DNA of 39,722 bases from Proteobacteria bacterium ST_bin14 (GTDB lineage: Bacteria; Pseudomonadota; Alphaproteobacteria; Sphingomonadales; Sphingomonadaceae), in NCBI GenBank assembly GCA_002083655.1, contig MSXR01000006.1:1-39722 (forward strand), given 5' to 3'. The notes under the pieces were generated by a model. The model did not search any database. It saw only the letters and a list, made by a program, of their open reading frames with translations, and was not told where the DNA came from. Made by a program: the position numbers and the translations under genes. The number at the start of each line of letters is the position of its first letter. The first letter of the stretch is position 1. This document shows, one piece after another, positions 7,860 through 15,244 of the stretch.

Positions 7860-9401
7860 ATGCACCCCAGCGTCCACGCGAATACCGCGCCGGAAAAACC
7901 TGCGCTGATTGTTGCCGAAACCGGTGAGACGATCAGCTATGCGATGCTTGATGCCCGATCGAACCGGGCAGCCCAGCTGTTCCGCTCGCAAGGGCTGGTT
8001 ATCGGCGACACAATCGCGCTGTTCCTGGATAATATCCCCGAATTTTACGACATCGCCTGGGGCGCGCAGCGCGCCGGGCTGTTTTACGTCTGCATTCCCA
8101 GCAAGCTTACCGCGCCGGAGGTTGAGTATATCGTTCGCGATTCCGGCGCAAAGCTTGTGGTTGGATCAGCGGCGATGGCGGGCGTGGCGTCGGCACTGGT
8201 GGAGCCGCTCAGCCAATGCACGCGGCTGATGATCGGCGGCCCGGTCGACGGATGGGCGGATTGGGCAGCCGCAGTCGCAGCGATGCCCGACACGCCGATT
8301 GCCGATGAGCGCGCGGGCATTGATATGCTCTATTCATCGGGCACCACCGGCCGCCCCAAGGGCGTTCGCGTTGCCCTGCCCGAGGAGCCTTCCATCGCCG
8401 CCCCCAATGTGCTGGTGATGCTGGCGCAGGCGCTGTACCGGCTGGGCGCCGACAGCATCTATCTTTCCCCCGCACCGCTTTATCACGCCGCGCCGCTGCG
8501 CTGGTCGATGACGGTAATGCGGCTGGGTGGCACCGTGGTGATGATGCAGCATTTCGATCCTGAAGCCGCGCTGGCGGCGATTGATCGCTATCACGTCAAT
8601 TCCAGCCAATGGGTGCCGACCCATTTCGTCCGCATGCTGAAGCTCGATGCGGCCACCCGCGCGCGCTACGACCTGTCCAGCCTGAAAGTGGCAATCCATG
8701 CCGCAGCACCATGCCCCATCCCGGTAAAGGAAGCGATGATCGCCTGGTGGGGGCCGGTGCTCTACGAATATTATGCGGGGTCTGAAGGCAATGGCCTGAC
8801 CACGATCGATTCCGCGCAGTGGCTGACGCACAAAGGCTCCGTCGGTAAGGCCGCTTATGGCGAACTGCACATTTGTGACGAGGCAGGCAATGATGTGCCG
8901 CCGGGCACCGAGGGGCTGGTGTATTTCGCGGGCGGCGGGGTGTTTGAATATCATAACGATCCCGAAAAAACGGCCGAGGCGCGCAATGCGCAGGGCTGGA
9001 CCACGCTGGGCGATATCGGGCGGATTGATGAGGAGGGGTATCTGTACCTCACCGACCGCAAAAGCTTCATGATCATTTCGGGGGGCGTGAATATCTATCC
9101 GCAGGAAATCGAAAACCGGCTGATCACCCACCCGCGCGTGGCCGATGTGGCCGTCATCGGTGGGCCATGCCCGGAAATGGGCGAGCGCGTGATCGCGGTG
9201 GTGCAGCCGGTTGACCTGGCAGAGGCGGGCGATGCGTTTGCAGTTGAACTCACCGCGTGGTGCCGCGCTGAACTCTCCGGCGTCAAAACCCCGCGCCAGA
9301 TCGATTTCGCCGCCGAACTTCCCCGCGCACCGACGGGTAAACTCTACAAGCGGCTGTTGCGTGATCGCTATTGGGGCAATAGCGATAGCCGGATTGTTTG
9401 A
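7860..9401 (+). CDS. AMP-dependent acyl-CoA synthetase/ligase
   Basis: The enzyme activates a carboxylic acid to its CoA thioester via an acyl-adenylate. The 513-residue ANL-superfamily protein shows the P-loop YSSGTTGRPKG (158-168), the adenine-contacting YEYYAGSEG, the hinge region with GDIGRIDEEGYLYLTDR, the SGGVNIYPQEIE motif and the C-terminal catalytic Lys494 in PTGKLYK. The start is supported by AGGAG just upstream (AAGAGGAGAGGCGG then ATG). There is no signal peptide. It is 30 nt from the regulator gene, and a crotonase-family gene follows after a repeat, so it probably feeds a beta-oxidation-like route. Family members act on medium or long chains, bile acids or aromatic acids; the substrate cannot be assigned. 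Confidence 0.92.
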   Translation: MHPSVHANTAPEKPALIVAETGETISYAMLDARSNRAAQLFRSQGLVIGDTIALFLDNIPEFYDIAWGAQRAGLFYVCIPSKLTAPEVEYIVRDSGAKLVVGSAAMAGVASALVEPLSQCTRLMIGGPVDGWADWAAAVAAMPDTPIADERAGIDMLYSSGTTGRPKGVRVALPEEPSIAAPNVLVMLAQALYRLGADSIYLSPAPLYHAAPLRWSMTVMRLGGTVVMMQHFDPEAALAAIDRYHVNSSQWVPTHFVRMLKLDAATRARYDLSSLKVAIHAAAPCPIPVKEAMIAWWGPVLYEYYAGSEGNGLTTIDSAQWLTHKGSVGKAAYGELHICDEAGNDVPPGTEGLVYFAGGGVFEYHNDPEKTAEARNAQGWTTLGDIGRIDEEGYLYLTDRKSFMIISGGVNIYPQEIENRLITHPRVADVAVIGGPCPEMGERVIAVVQPVDLAEAGDAFAVELTAWCRAELSGVKTPRQIDFAAELPRAPTGKLYKRLLRDRYWGNSDSRIV

Positions 9402-9425
9402 ATCGAACCGCATGATTACTCCCCC

Positions 9426-9503
9426 GTCATTGCGAGCGAAGCGAAGCAATCCAGCGACGCCGCAAGTGGAGGGGCTGGATTGCTTCGCTACGCTCGCAAT
9501 GAC
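9426..9503. repeat. Palindromic intergenic repeat, family C (copy 3, short form)
   Basis: The 29-bp arms at 9426-9454 and 9475-9503 (GTCATTGCGAGCGAAGCGAA at the left) differ by one base and enclose a 20-nt loop. The outer TAGAGCAT-type ends of the longer copies are absent. The element lies between the acyl-CoA synthetase and crotonase genes and could form a strong hairpin in a shared transcript. Confidence 0.85.
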
Positions 9504-9539
9504 GAACAAGTGGGTTGATCGCCCGTGAAAGGACCTGAA

Positions 9540-10322
9540 ATGCAAGACCGTGTTCGCATTACCGTTACTGATCATGTCGCCGACGTGAAGCTGATCCGCA
9601 GCGAGAAAATGAACGCGCTCGATCCCGCAATGTTTGCGGGCATTGCTGAGGCGATTGAGCAGCTTTCCGGCATGGCAGAGGTTCGCTGCGTGGTGCTGTC
9701 CGGCGAAGGGCGGGCATTTTGCGCGGGGCTGGATATGGCGAGCATGGCGAGCGGCGGCTCTGGCGCGTCGCTGGCGGATCGCACCCACGGGCTCGCCAAT
9801 GTGCCGCAGCACGCCGCCTGGGGCTGGCGCACGCTGCCCATGCCGGTGATCGCCGCCGTACACGGCGTGGCGTTTGGCGGCGGCTTCCAGATCATGTCGG
9901 GCGCCGACATCCGCATCGCCAGCCCGCATGCGCGCTTTGCCATCCGCGAAGTCTATTGGGGGTTGGTGCCCGACATGGCCGGCATCGCGCTGTGGCGTGG
10001 CATCGCGCGGGATGATGTGTTGCGCGAACTCACCTACACCGCTCGCGAATTTGACGGGCCAGAGGCGCTGGCGCTCGGCTTCGTGACCAAGCTCGCCGAC
10101 GATCCTTGGGCAGAGGCGCACGCTCTGGCCAAACAAATCGCCGCGCGTAACCCAGAGGCGGTGCGGGGCTCGAAAAAGCTGTTCAACCTGCAACCTGATC
10201 TCGACAGCGCCGCGATCCTGCAAGCCGAAAGCGACGTCCAACTGGGCGTCATCCGCCGCCCGAACCAGATTGAACAGGTAATGGCCAACATGGAAAAGCG
10301 CGCAGCGGTGTTTGTGGATTGA
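9540..10322 (+). CDS. Crotonase/enoyl-CoA hydratase-family protein, dienoyl-CoA isomerase-like active site
   Basis: This 260-residue crotonase-fold enzyme acts on an acyl-CoA. Oxyanion-hole segments are FCAGLD (60-65) and HGVAFGGG (108-115). The catalytic region reads EVYWGLVPD, with Glu137 and Asp145 eight residues apart. That spacing matches the Glu/Asp pair I recall from mitochondrial delta3,5-delta2,4-dienoyl-CoA isomerase, rather than the paired glutamates of classical enoyl-CoA hydratase. The third acidic residue of that isomerase appears to be Gln here (Gln117). The start at 9540 is chosen because AAGGA lies 7 nt upstream; a GTG at 9525 is in frame but lacks a site. Association with the upstream synthetase suggests degradation of unsaturated acyl chains. 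Generic hydratase activity remains possible. Confidence 0.88.
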   Translation: MQDRVRITVTDHVADVKLIRSEKMNALDPAMFAGIAEAIEQLSGMAEVRCVVLSGEGRAFCAGLDMASMASGGSGASLADRTHGLANVPQHAAWGWRTLPMPVIAAVHGVAFGGGFQIMSGADIRIASPHARFAIREVYWGLVPDMAGIALWRGIARDDVLRELTYTAREFDGPEALALGFVTKLADDPWAEAHALAKQIAARNPEAVRGSKKLFNLQPDLDSAAILQAESDVQLGVIRRPNQIEQVMANMEKRAAVFVD

Positions 10323-10365
10323 ACACCGCCCGCGCCCTGTTGCGGGATCGAACCGGAGAACCGGA

Positions 10366-10968
10366 ATGCTGAAACTTCATTTCGCCCCGCTAACCCGTTC
10401 GATCAGGATTAGATGGCTCCTCGAAGAGCTGGAACTTCCGTACGAACTCGTTCGGACAAGTTTCATCCGGGACGGGAACAAGGGGTTTGCGCAGAACACC
10501 CCTTCCGGCAATTTTCCGTTCATCGAAGATGGCGGGGTTACCTTGTCGGAATCAGGGGCTATTGTTCAATATATCCTCGAGCGCTACGGAGACGGGCGGC
10601 TCGAACCGGTCGTCGGCTCGTCAAACCGCCCCGCCTATTTGCGGTGGCTCCATTTTGCTGAGGGCACAGCAGCCAACCCGATCAACAACATCGTCTGGCT
10701 GACGGTCTATCGACAGGATGCCGATCAACACGTCGCCATCATCGATGCCACACGGGCGAGCGTCGAGGTGATATTTGGTGAGGTGGAGTCTGCCTTGGCA
10801 GATCAGCCATTTCTGGCCGGCGATTCGTTGACGGCCGCCGATATCATGATGGGATTTACGCTGTTGTCGGCCAGATGGCTGAAACTGTTGACTGATCGAT
10901 ATCCCCGAACGCTAGACTATGTAGATCGCCTGATGGCGCGTCCAGCGCTCCAAATGTCGCTCAACTGA
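10366..10968 (+). CDS. Glutathione S-transferase family protein
   Basis: The 200-residue protein has an N-terminal thioredoxin-like domain (about 1-77) beginning MLKLHFAPLTRSIRIRWLLE. It contains the glutathione-binding ESGAI motif, followed by an all-helical C-terminal domain with the typical FLAGDSLTAADI segment. It would conjugate or transfer glutathione to electrophiles; the precise class is not clear. GGAG lies 7 nt before the ATG. Codon and base composition look less GC-rich than the neighbours (more AT-ending codons such as ATT, AGA and TTG), hinting at a separate history. It follows the crotonase gene by 43 nt on the same strand. A hairpin follows about 80 nt downstream. Confidence 0.88.
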   Translation: MLKLHFAPLTRSIRIRWLLEELELPYELVRTSFIRDGNKGFAQNTPSGNFPFIEDGGVTLSESGAIVQYILERYGDGRLEPVVGSSNRPAYLRWLHFAEGTAANPINNIVWLTVYRQDADQHVAIIDATRASVEVIFGEVESALADQPFLAGDSLTAADIMMGFTLLSARWLKLLTDRYPRTLDYVDRLMARPALQMSLN

Positions 10969-11049
10969 TCGTCATCCAGCAACGCCTGTTGCCTAGCGAA
11001 AGCTGGCGCCTCGTGCTCCCAATTGAACGCGCGCCGTCAGGCGCAAGAC

Positions 11050-11065
11050 CCCAGCTTTGGCTGGG
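11050..11065. terminator. Short hairpin between convergent genes, possible terminator
   Basis: CCCAGC (11050-11055), loop TTTG and GCTGGG (11060-11065) form a 6-bp GC-rich stem between the convergent GST and thioesterase genes. It ends one base before the thioesterase stop codon. There is no U-tract on either strand, so intrinsic termination is uncertain. Confidence 0.35.
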
Positions 11066-11066
11066 A

Positions 11067-11510
11067 TTACGATAGCGGTGGCGGGTTATTGGCCCGCCAT
11101 CCTTCCAGCGCCGCGCGGTACTCCTCAGGCAGTGCGGCCAGGCCGCCTTCGCTGCTCATCACCACCACCGTGTCGCAGGTGGCGATTGGCACATCGTGCT
11201 GGAACGCGGTTGACAGGATCGTCCAGCTGCGGGTGCCGATTTTGCCGATCCCGCTCGCCACCACGACATCGGCGGGGAAATGCCCCTCGCCCAGGTAATT
11301 GATGATCACTTGCGCAACCAGCCAGCGCCGGTCGCGCCACGCGTCCAGCCCCGTGGCATGATTGAACTTCACCCGCCCGCTTTCGAGGATCGCGGCCATC
11401 CCGACATTGTTGATATGTCCCAGTACATCCAAGTCCTGAAACCGCGTCTGGATAATCTCATGGTGCGGATAGGCGTCTGGCAACAAACGCCAGGCTTCGG
11501 GGCGCGCCAT
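11067..11510 (-). CDS. Acyl-CoA thioesterase, 4HBT/YbgC-like hotdog fold
   Basis: Proteins of this type hydrolyse acyl-CoA to free acid and CoA. The 147-residue single hotdog-fold domain has the family signature FQDLDVLGHINN (24-35), containing the active-site Asp and the GHxNN helix start. There is no signal peptide. The start lies 13 nt after the DUF1993 gene on the same strand, so it is the last gene of the thiolase-SDR-DUF1993-thioesterase run. Its role may be to recycle CoA from dead-end acyl intermediates of that pathway (inference). Chain-length preference cannot be told. Confidence 0.85.
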   Translation of the reverse strand: MARPEAWRLLPDAYPHHEIIQTRFQDLDVLGHINNVGMAAILESGRVKFNHATGLDAWRDRRWLVAQVIINYLGEGHFPADVVVASGIGKIGTRSWTILSTAFQHDVPIATCDTVVVMSSEGGLAALPEEYRAALEGWRANNPPPLS

Positions 11511-11523
11511 TAGGGGAACACGC

Positions 11524-12033
11524 TCACAGCCCGCTGGCGAACATGTCGATCTTGCCCAGCGGCACGCCCTTCATCCGCAGGATGGCATAGGTGATCGAGG
11601 CGTGGAACGCGATGTTGGTCGCCGCGAACACGCTCACCCAATGCCCGGCGGGCAAGGTCGGCTCCATCGTTTCGCCGAGCTGGACGGTCAGCGGCACATC
11701 CTCTCGGCCTGCGAAATGTTCGGCGGTCAGCGTTGCGAGGAACGCCTTGGCCTTGACGATGGCGGCCTGAAAACCGGCGACATCGAGATCGGCGGTAACC
11801 GCCTCCGGCACCGGCAAGCCGGCAGCACGCGCCGGCCAGCTTTGCGAGAAGTTGACGACGACCATCACCTGGAACCCCAGCGGATGCATGTCATCCGCCA
11901 GCCGCCAGCCCAGCATGTCCTGCTCGCTGAAGCCGTTCGCCGTGGCAAAGGCTGAGCCCTTGGTGAGCAGATGGGCGGCGGTATCGAGGTGACGCCGGAA
12001 CAGGTCGACAAAGGTGAAGATCGAGACGGCCAT
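11524..12033 (-). CDS. DUF1993-family protein
   Basis: The 169-residue protein resembles DUF1993, helical-bundle proteins related in shape to DinB, of unknown function. It begins MAVSIFTFVDLFRRHLDTAAHLL, contains a central hydrophobic helix (FQVMVVVNFSQSW) and ends in a His-containing helix (ATNIAFHASITYAILRMKG) followed by GKIDMF. No catalytic motif can be named. The ATG at 12033 has AGGAA 7 nt upstream; the reading frame is open further upstream, but that sequence overlaps hairpins and is low-complexity. It lies between the SDR and thioesterase genes on the same strand. Confidence 0.8.
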   Translation of the reverse strand: MAVSIFTFVDLFRRHLDTAAHLLTKGSAFATANGFSEQDMLGWRLADDMHPLGFQVMVVVNFSQSWPARAAGLPVPEAVTADLDVAGFQAAIVKAKAFLATLTAEHFAGREDVPLTVQLGETMEPTLPAGHWVSVFAATNIAFHASITYAILRMKGVPLGKIDMFASGL

Positions 12034-12054
12034 TGATGTTCCTGAAATCAGAGG

Positions 12055-12101
12055 CGACCCGGCAGTGAATGCCGGGTCGTCGGACGGGGCCGCTGGCCCC
12101 G
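12055..12101. terminator. Two adjacent GC-rich hairpins between SDR and DUF1993 genes
   Basis: A 10-bp perfect stem (CGACCCGGCA, 12055-12064, pairing with 12070-12079, 5-nt loop) is followed by a 7-bp stem (CGGGGCC, 12085-12091, pairing with 12095-12101, 3-nt loop). On the minus strand they come after the SDR stop and before the DUF1993 start. There is no U-tract. They may attenuate or stabilise the transcript. Confidence 0.4.
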
Positions 12102-12154
12102 CCGGCCGCGCTTGGGTGAGTCCGCGCACAGCGTGTGCACGGCCACCCGGCGCG

Positions 12155-12937
12155 TCAGCGTGGCGCCATGCGGATCGCGCCGTCGAGCCGGACGTCCTCG
12201 CCGTTGAAATAGCCATTCTCGATCATCGTCATCGCCAGATGCGCATATTCCGGCGCAAGGCCGAGGCGCTTGGGGAAGGGGACGCTGGCGGCCAGCGCTT
12301 CCTTCACCTGTGGCGGTGCGGCGTTCATCAGCGGCGTGTTGAAGATACCGGGCAGGATCGTGTTGATGCGAATGCCTTCGCCCATCAGGTCGCGCGCGAT
12401 GGGCAGTGTCATGCCGACCACACCGCCCTTGGAGGCCGAATAGGCGGCCTGGCCGATCTGGCCATCCTCTGCGGCGACAGAGGCCGTCATCACCATCGCG
12501 CCGCGCTCACCGTCTTCACCCGGCTCGAGCGTGAGCATGCCGGCGGCCGACTTGGCGACGCAACGGAAGGTGCCGACCAGGTTGATTTGGATCAGCCAGT
12601 TAAATGCCTCAAGGCTGAAATGCTTGATGCTGCCATCTTCCTTGGAACGGCTGGCGGTTTTCATCGCGTTGCCGGTGCCAGCGCAGCACACGAGCACGCG
12701 CTCTTGGCCGTGCGCGGCGCGCGCCTTGGCGAAACCGGCGTCGACCGATTCCTCGCTCGTGACGTTCACTTCGCAGAAAATGCCGCCGATATCAGCGGCG
12801 ACGGCCTCACCCTTGGCAGCCTGCATGTCAAAGATCGCGACCTTGACGCCCTTGGCCGCGAGCGCGCGCGCGGTGGCTTCACCCAGGCCAGAGGAGCCGC
12901 CAGTGACAACGGCGGAAACGGTGGAATCGAGTTTCAT
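12155..12937 (-). CDS. Short-chain dehydrogenase, 3-hydroxyacyl-CoA dehydrogenase type 2-like
   Basis: The 260-residue classical SDR has the NAD-binding TGGSSGLG (12-19) and the catalytic Ser153, Tyr166 and Lys170 (YSASK). The overall pattern (NLVGTFRC, GQIGQAAYSASKGG, LPGIFNTPL, GYFNGEDVRLDGAIRM) matches the HSD17B10/3-hydroxyacyl-CoA dehydrogenase type 2 group. These enzymes oxidise 3-hydroxyacyl-CoA with NAD+. The start at 12937 is preferred because GGAGAA lies just upstream and the Rossmann fold begins at once. It sits between the thiolase and DUF1993 genes on the same strand, consistent with the last two steps of a beta-oxidation cycle. A steroid or alcohol substrate is an alternative. 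Confidence 0.9.
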   Translation of the reverse strand: MKLDSTVSAVVTGGSSGLGEATARALAAKGVKVAIFDMQAAKGEAVAADIGGIFCEVNVTSEESVDAGFAKARAAHGQERVLVCCAGTGNAMKTASRSKEDGSIKHFSLEAFNWLIQINLVGTFRCVAKSAAGMLTLEPGEDGERGAMVMTASVAAEDGQIGQAAYSASKGGVVGMTLPIARDLMGEGIRINTILPGIFNTPLMNAAPPQVKEALAASVPFPKRLGLAPEYAHLAMTMIENGYFNGEDVRLDGAIRMAPR

Positions 12938-12952
12938 TTCTGGTTCTCCGTT

Positions 12953-13005
12953 GTACCCCCGCAAAGGCGGGAGCACAGTCTGGGTCCCCGCCTTCGCGGG
13001 GACAC
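12953..13005. repeat. Palindromic intergenic repeat, family A (copy 2)
   Basis: The 26-nt arms at 12953-12978 and 12980-13005 (right arm CTGGGTCCCCGCCTTCGCGG) are separated by a single base. It lies between the thiolase stop and the SDR start. Arm length and core match the copies at 15111 and 32908. Confidence 0.8.
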
Positions 13006-13016
13006 AAGGTTGTTAA

Positions 13017-14189
13017 TTACAGCCGTTCGATGATCGTCACATTGGCGATGCCGCCGCCCTCGCACATCGTTTGCAGGCCATAACGCTTGCCGCGTGCGTG
13101 GAGCGCGTGGACCAATGTCGCCATCAGCTTGGTGCCCGATGCGCCGAGCGGATGGCCGAGCGCAATCGCGCCGCCATTGACGTTCAGCTTGGCGTGTTCG
13201 CCGCCGGTATGCTTCAGCCACGCAAGCGGCACGGGCGCAAAGGCTTCGTTGACTTCGTAAAGGTCGATATCCTCGATCTTCATGCCCGCTCGTTTCAGCG
13301 CGCGATCCGTGGCGAACAAGGGTTCTTCAAGCATGATGACGGGATCGCCACCGGTCACCGTCAGGTTCACGATGCGGGCGATCGGCGTCAGGTTATGTGC
13401 CTTCAACGCTGCTTCGCTGACGATCATGACCGCCGACGCGCCGTCGCAAATCTGGCTGGCATTGGCGGCAGAGATCGTGCCGCCTTCCTGCAGCAGCTTT
13501 ACCGAGCCGATCGATTCCAGCGTTGCATCATAACGGATGCCTTCATCGGTTTTATGCCATTCAGGGCCGTCAGCGCCCTCAATTTCAAGCGGCAAGATTT
13601 CAGCGTCAAACGCGCCGCTCTGTGTCGCGGCAATCGCGCGCTGGTGGCTTTCGAGCGCAAATGCATCAAGCTGTTCGCGGTTGAAGCCGTGCTTCTTGAC
13701 GATCATCTCCGCGCCCATGAACTGGCTGAACATGATGCCGGGGTATTTTTCCTCAAGGCGCGGCGACTTATAATTGCCCATGCCTTCCTTCATGTGGAGC
13801 GCCATGGTGGAGCCCATCGGCACGCGTGTCATGCTCTCCACGCCGGCGGCAATCACGATATCCTGCGTGCCTGACATCACGGCTTGCGCCGCAAACTGCA
13901 TCGATTGCTGTGAAGAGCCGCACTGGCGATCAATCGAAACGGCGGGAACGCTGTCAGGCAGGTTGCGCGCGGCAAGCACGGCGTTGCGACCAATCTGGCC
14001 CGCTTGCTGACCGCCCTGCATCACGCAACCCATGATCACGTCGTCCACCGCTGCGCCGTCAATCCCGGTGCGTTCGATGATCGCGTCAAGCACGGCTGCG
14101 GCCATATCGACCGGATGCGTGCCCGCCAGCTTGCCGCCACGGCGACCCCCGGCAGTACGGATTGCGTCCACTATATATGCGTCAGGCAT
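13017..14189 (-). CDS. Acetyl-CoA C-acyltransferase (thiolase)
   Basis: This thiolase performs the cleavage (or condensation) step on 3-oxoacyl-CoA. It has 390 residues, the usual family length. Catalytic residues are Cys90 in DRQCGSS, His346 in GHPLGASG and Cys376 in MCEGGG. The reading frame is open about 340 nt further upstream, but the start at 14189 is chosen because GGAGGG lies 7 nt before it and MPDAYIVDAIRT is the canonical beginning. It is the first gene of the run thiolase, SDR, DUF1993, thioesterase on the minus strand. It is divergent from a nitroreductase, with about 106 bp of intergenic DNA likely holding both promoters. It probably works with the SDR in acyl-CoA degradation. 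Confidence 0.93.
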   Translation of the reverse strand: MPDAYIVDAIRTAGGRRGGKLAGTHPVDMAAAVLDAIIERTGIDGAAVDDVIMGCVMQGGQQAGQIGRNAVLAARNLPDSVPAVSIDRQCGSSQQSMQFAAQAVMSGTQDIVIAAGVESMTRVPMGSTMALHMKEGMGNYKSPRLEEKYPGIMFSQFMGAEMIVKKHGFNREQLDAFALESHQRAIAATQSGAFDAEILPLEIEGADGPEWHKTDEGIRYDATLESIGSVKLLQEGGTISAANASQICDGASAVMIVSEAALKAHNLTPIARIVNLTVTGGDPVIMLEEPLFATDRALKRAGMKIEDIDLYEVNEAFAPVPLAWLKHTGGEHAKLNVNGGAIALGHPLGASGTKLMATLVHALHARGKRYGLQTMCEGGGIANVTIIERL

Positions 14190-14295
14190 CGCCATTCCCT
14201 CCATCAACTCACGTGATTTTGGCGCGTTGTTGCGCAAACCAGCGATAGCGGCAAGGGTCGTTGGCGTCGCAATTGTCAAAAACAGGGTGTTAGTG

Positions 14296-14961
14296 ATGAA
14301 TGTTTCGCAAGCCGTAGCGGCACGTCGATCAGTTCGCGGATTTCTGGACCGCCCGGTCGATGCTGCGCTGATCCAGCGACTCGCGGTAAATGCGGCGCGC
14401 GCCCCTTCTGGCGGGAATTTGCAGCCCTGGCATATCGACATTGTGACCGGCGACTCGCTCGCGGCACTCAAGGCGATCATGGCCCAGAAACAAGCCGCAG
14501 GCGTGATGGAAGCGGCGCAGTACGACATCTATCCGCGTGAACTTGTTACCCCGTATAAGGATCGCCGATTTCAGGTTGGGATGGCGCTATATGCAGCGCT
14601 CGGCATCGAACGCGGTGACAGCGATGCGCGCAACCATGAATTCCGCCGCAACTTCCAGTTTTTTGAAGCGCCCGCCGCGCTGTTCTGCACGGTCGACCGG
14701 CGGATGGGGCCGCCGCAATGGTCTGATCTGGGGATGTATTTGCAAAGCTTCATGCTGCTGGCGGTTGAAGCTGGCTTGGCAACCTGTGCGCAAGAATGCT
14801 GGGCAATCTATCCAGAAACGGTGGGTGCATTTCTGGATACACCGCCCGAGCGGATGATATTCTGCGGCATGGCGATTGGCTATGAAGACACCGCCGCGCC
14901 CGCCAATGGACTGCGCGCTGAACGCGCACCGGCGGGGGAGTGGTTGACGATGCGGGGGTAG
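14296..14961 (+). CDS. Nitroreductase-family flavoprotein
   Basis: The 221-residue protein fits the FMN-dependent nitroreductase family, which reduces nitro-compounds, quinones or enoates with NAD(P)H. The N-terminal FMN-phosphate segment is AARRSVRGF (8-16) and the next signature is RAPSGGNLQPWH. Later parts include WSDLGMYLQSFMLLAVEAGLATC and the C-terminal MAIGYEDTAAPAN, typical of the family. The ATG at 14296 gives a canonical N-terminus; the ribosome-binding site is weak (AGGG), so nearby GTG codons at 14287 or 14293 are possible. It is divergent from the thiolase. A detoxification role is only a guess. Confidence 0.88.
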   Translation: MNVSQAVAARRSVRGFLDRPVDAALIQRLAVNAARAPSGGNLQPWHIDIVTGDSLAALKAIMAQKQAAGVMEAAQYDIYPRELVTPYKDRRFQVGMALYAALGIERGDSDARNHEFRRNFQFFEAPAALFCTVDRRMGPPQWSDLGMYLQSFMLLAVEAGLATCAQECWAIYPETVGAFLDTPPERMIFCGMAIGYEDTAAPANGLRAERAPAGEWLTMRG

Positions 14962-14980
14962 GCCGCTCGATTGAGACTGC

Positions 14981-15081
14981 CGTCACCCCGGACTTGACCC
15001 GGGGTCACGCTGCCTTTGCTCGATATCGACAGCGGCTGCCTCGGGTAAGAAGCGGGACCCCGGATCACGTCCGGGGTGACG
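14981..15081. repeat. Palindromic intergenic repeat, family B (copy 1)
   Basis: Left arm 14981-15011 (CGTCACCCCGGACTTGACCC) and right arm 15051-15081 (ending GTCCGGGGTGACG) form an imperfect inverted repeat of about 31 bp with a 39-nt loop. A solitary fragment of the right arm recurs at about 15206-15219. It lies downstream of the nitroreductase and convergent with rhlE. Confidence 0.75.
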
Positions 15082-15110
15082 CATAATTCTAACTGAATTC
15101 GAAGCCTCTT

Positions 15111-15163
15111 GTTCCCCCGCGAAGGCGGGGGCCCAGACTGGGCTCCCGCCTTCGCGGGAGCAC
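15111..15163. repeat. Palindromic intergenic repeat, family A (copy 3)
   Basis: The 26-nt arms at 15111-15136 and 15138-15163 (right arm begins CTGGGCTCCCGCCTTCGCGG) have three mismatches and a one-base loop. Its consensus differs at only about three positions per arm from the in-frame copy in bkdB. Together with the family B copy it fills most of the 283-bp gap between the nitroreductase and rhlE. Confidence 0.85.
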
Positions 15164-15244
15164 AACAAAGCTGTCCTTGTTCGAAGGGGATAAATCCTGA
15201 ACGAGTCCGGGGTGACGCATCTAATGATATCGAACGGTGGGCGC

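Noticed and set aside
8334..10241. A 635-codon open frame on the minus strand
   Set aside because: It runs antisense through the acyl-CoA synthetase and crotonase genes, which have full family motifs, and its translation is rich in His/Arg/Gln as expected for a shadow frame of GC-rich coding DNA.
12014..13033. A 339-codon open frame on the plus strand
   Set aside because: It is antisense to the SDR gene and the SDR has a complete catalytic triad and ribosome-binding site.
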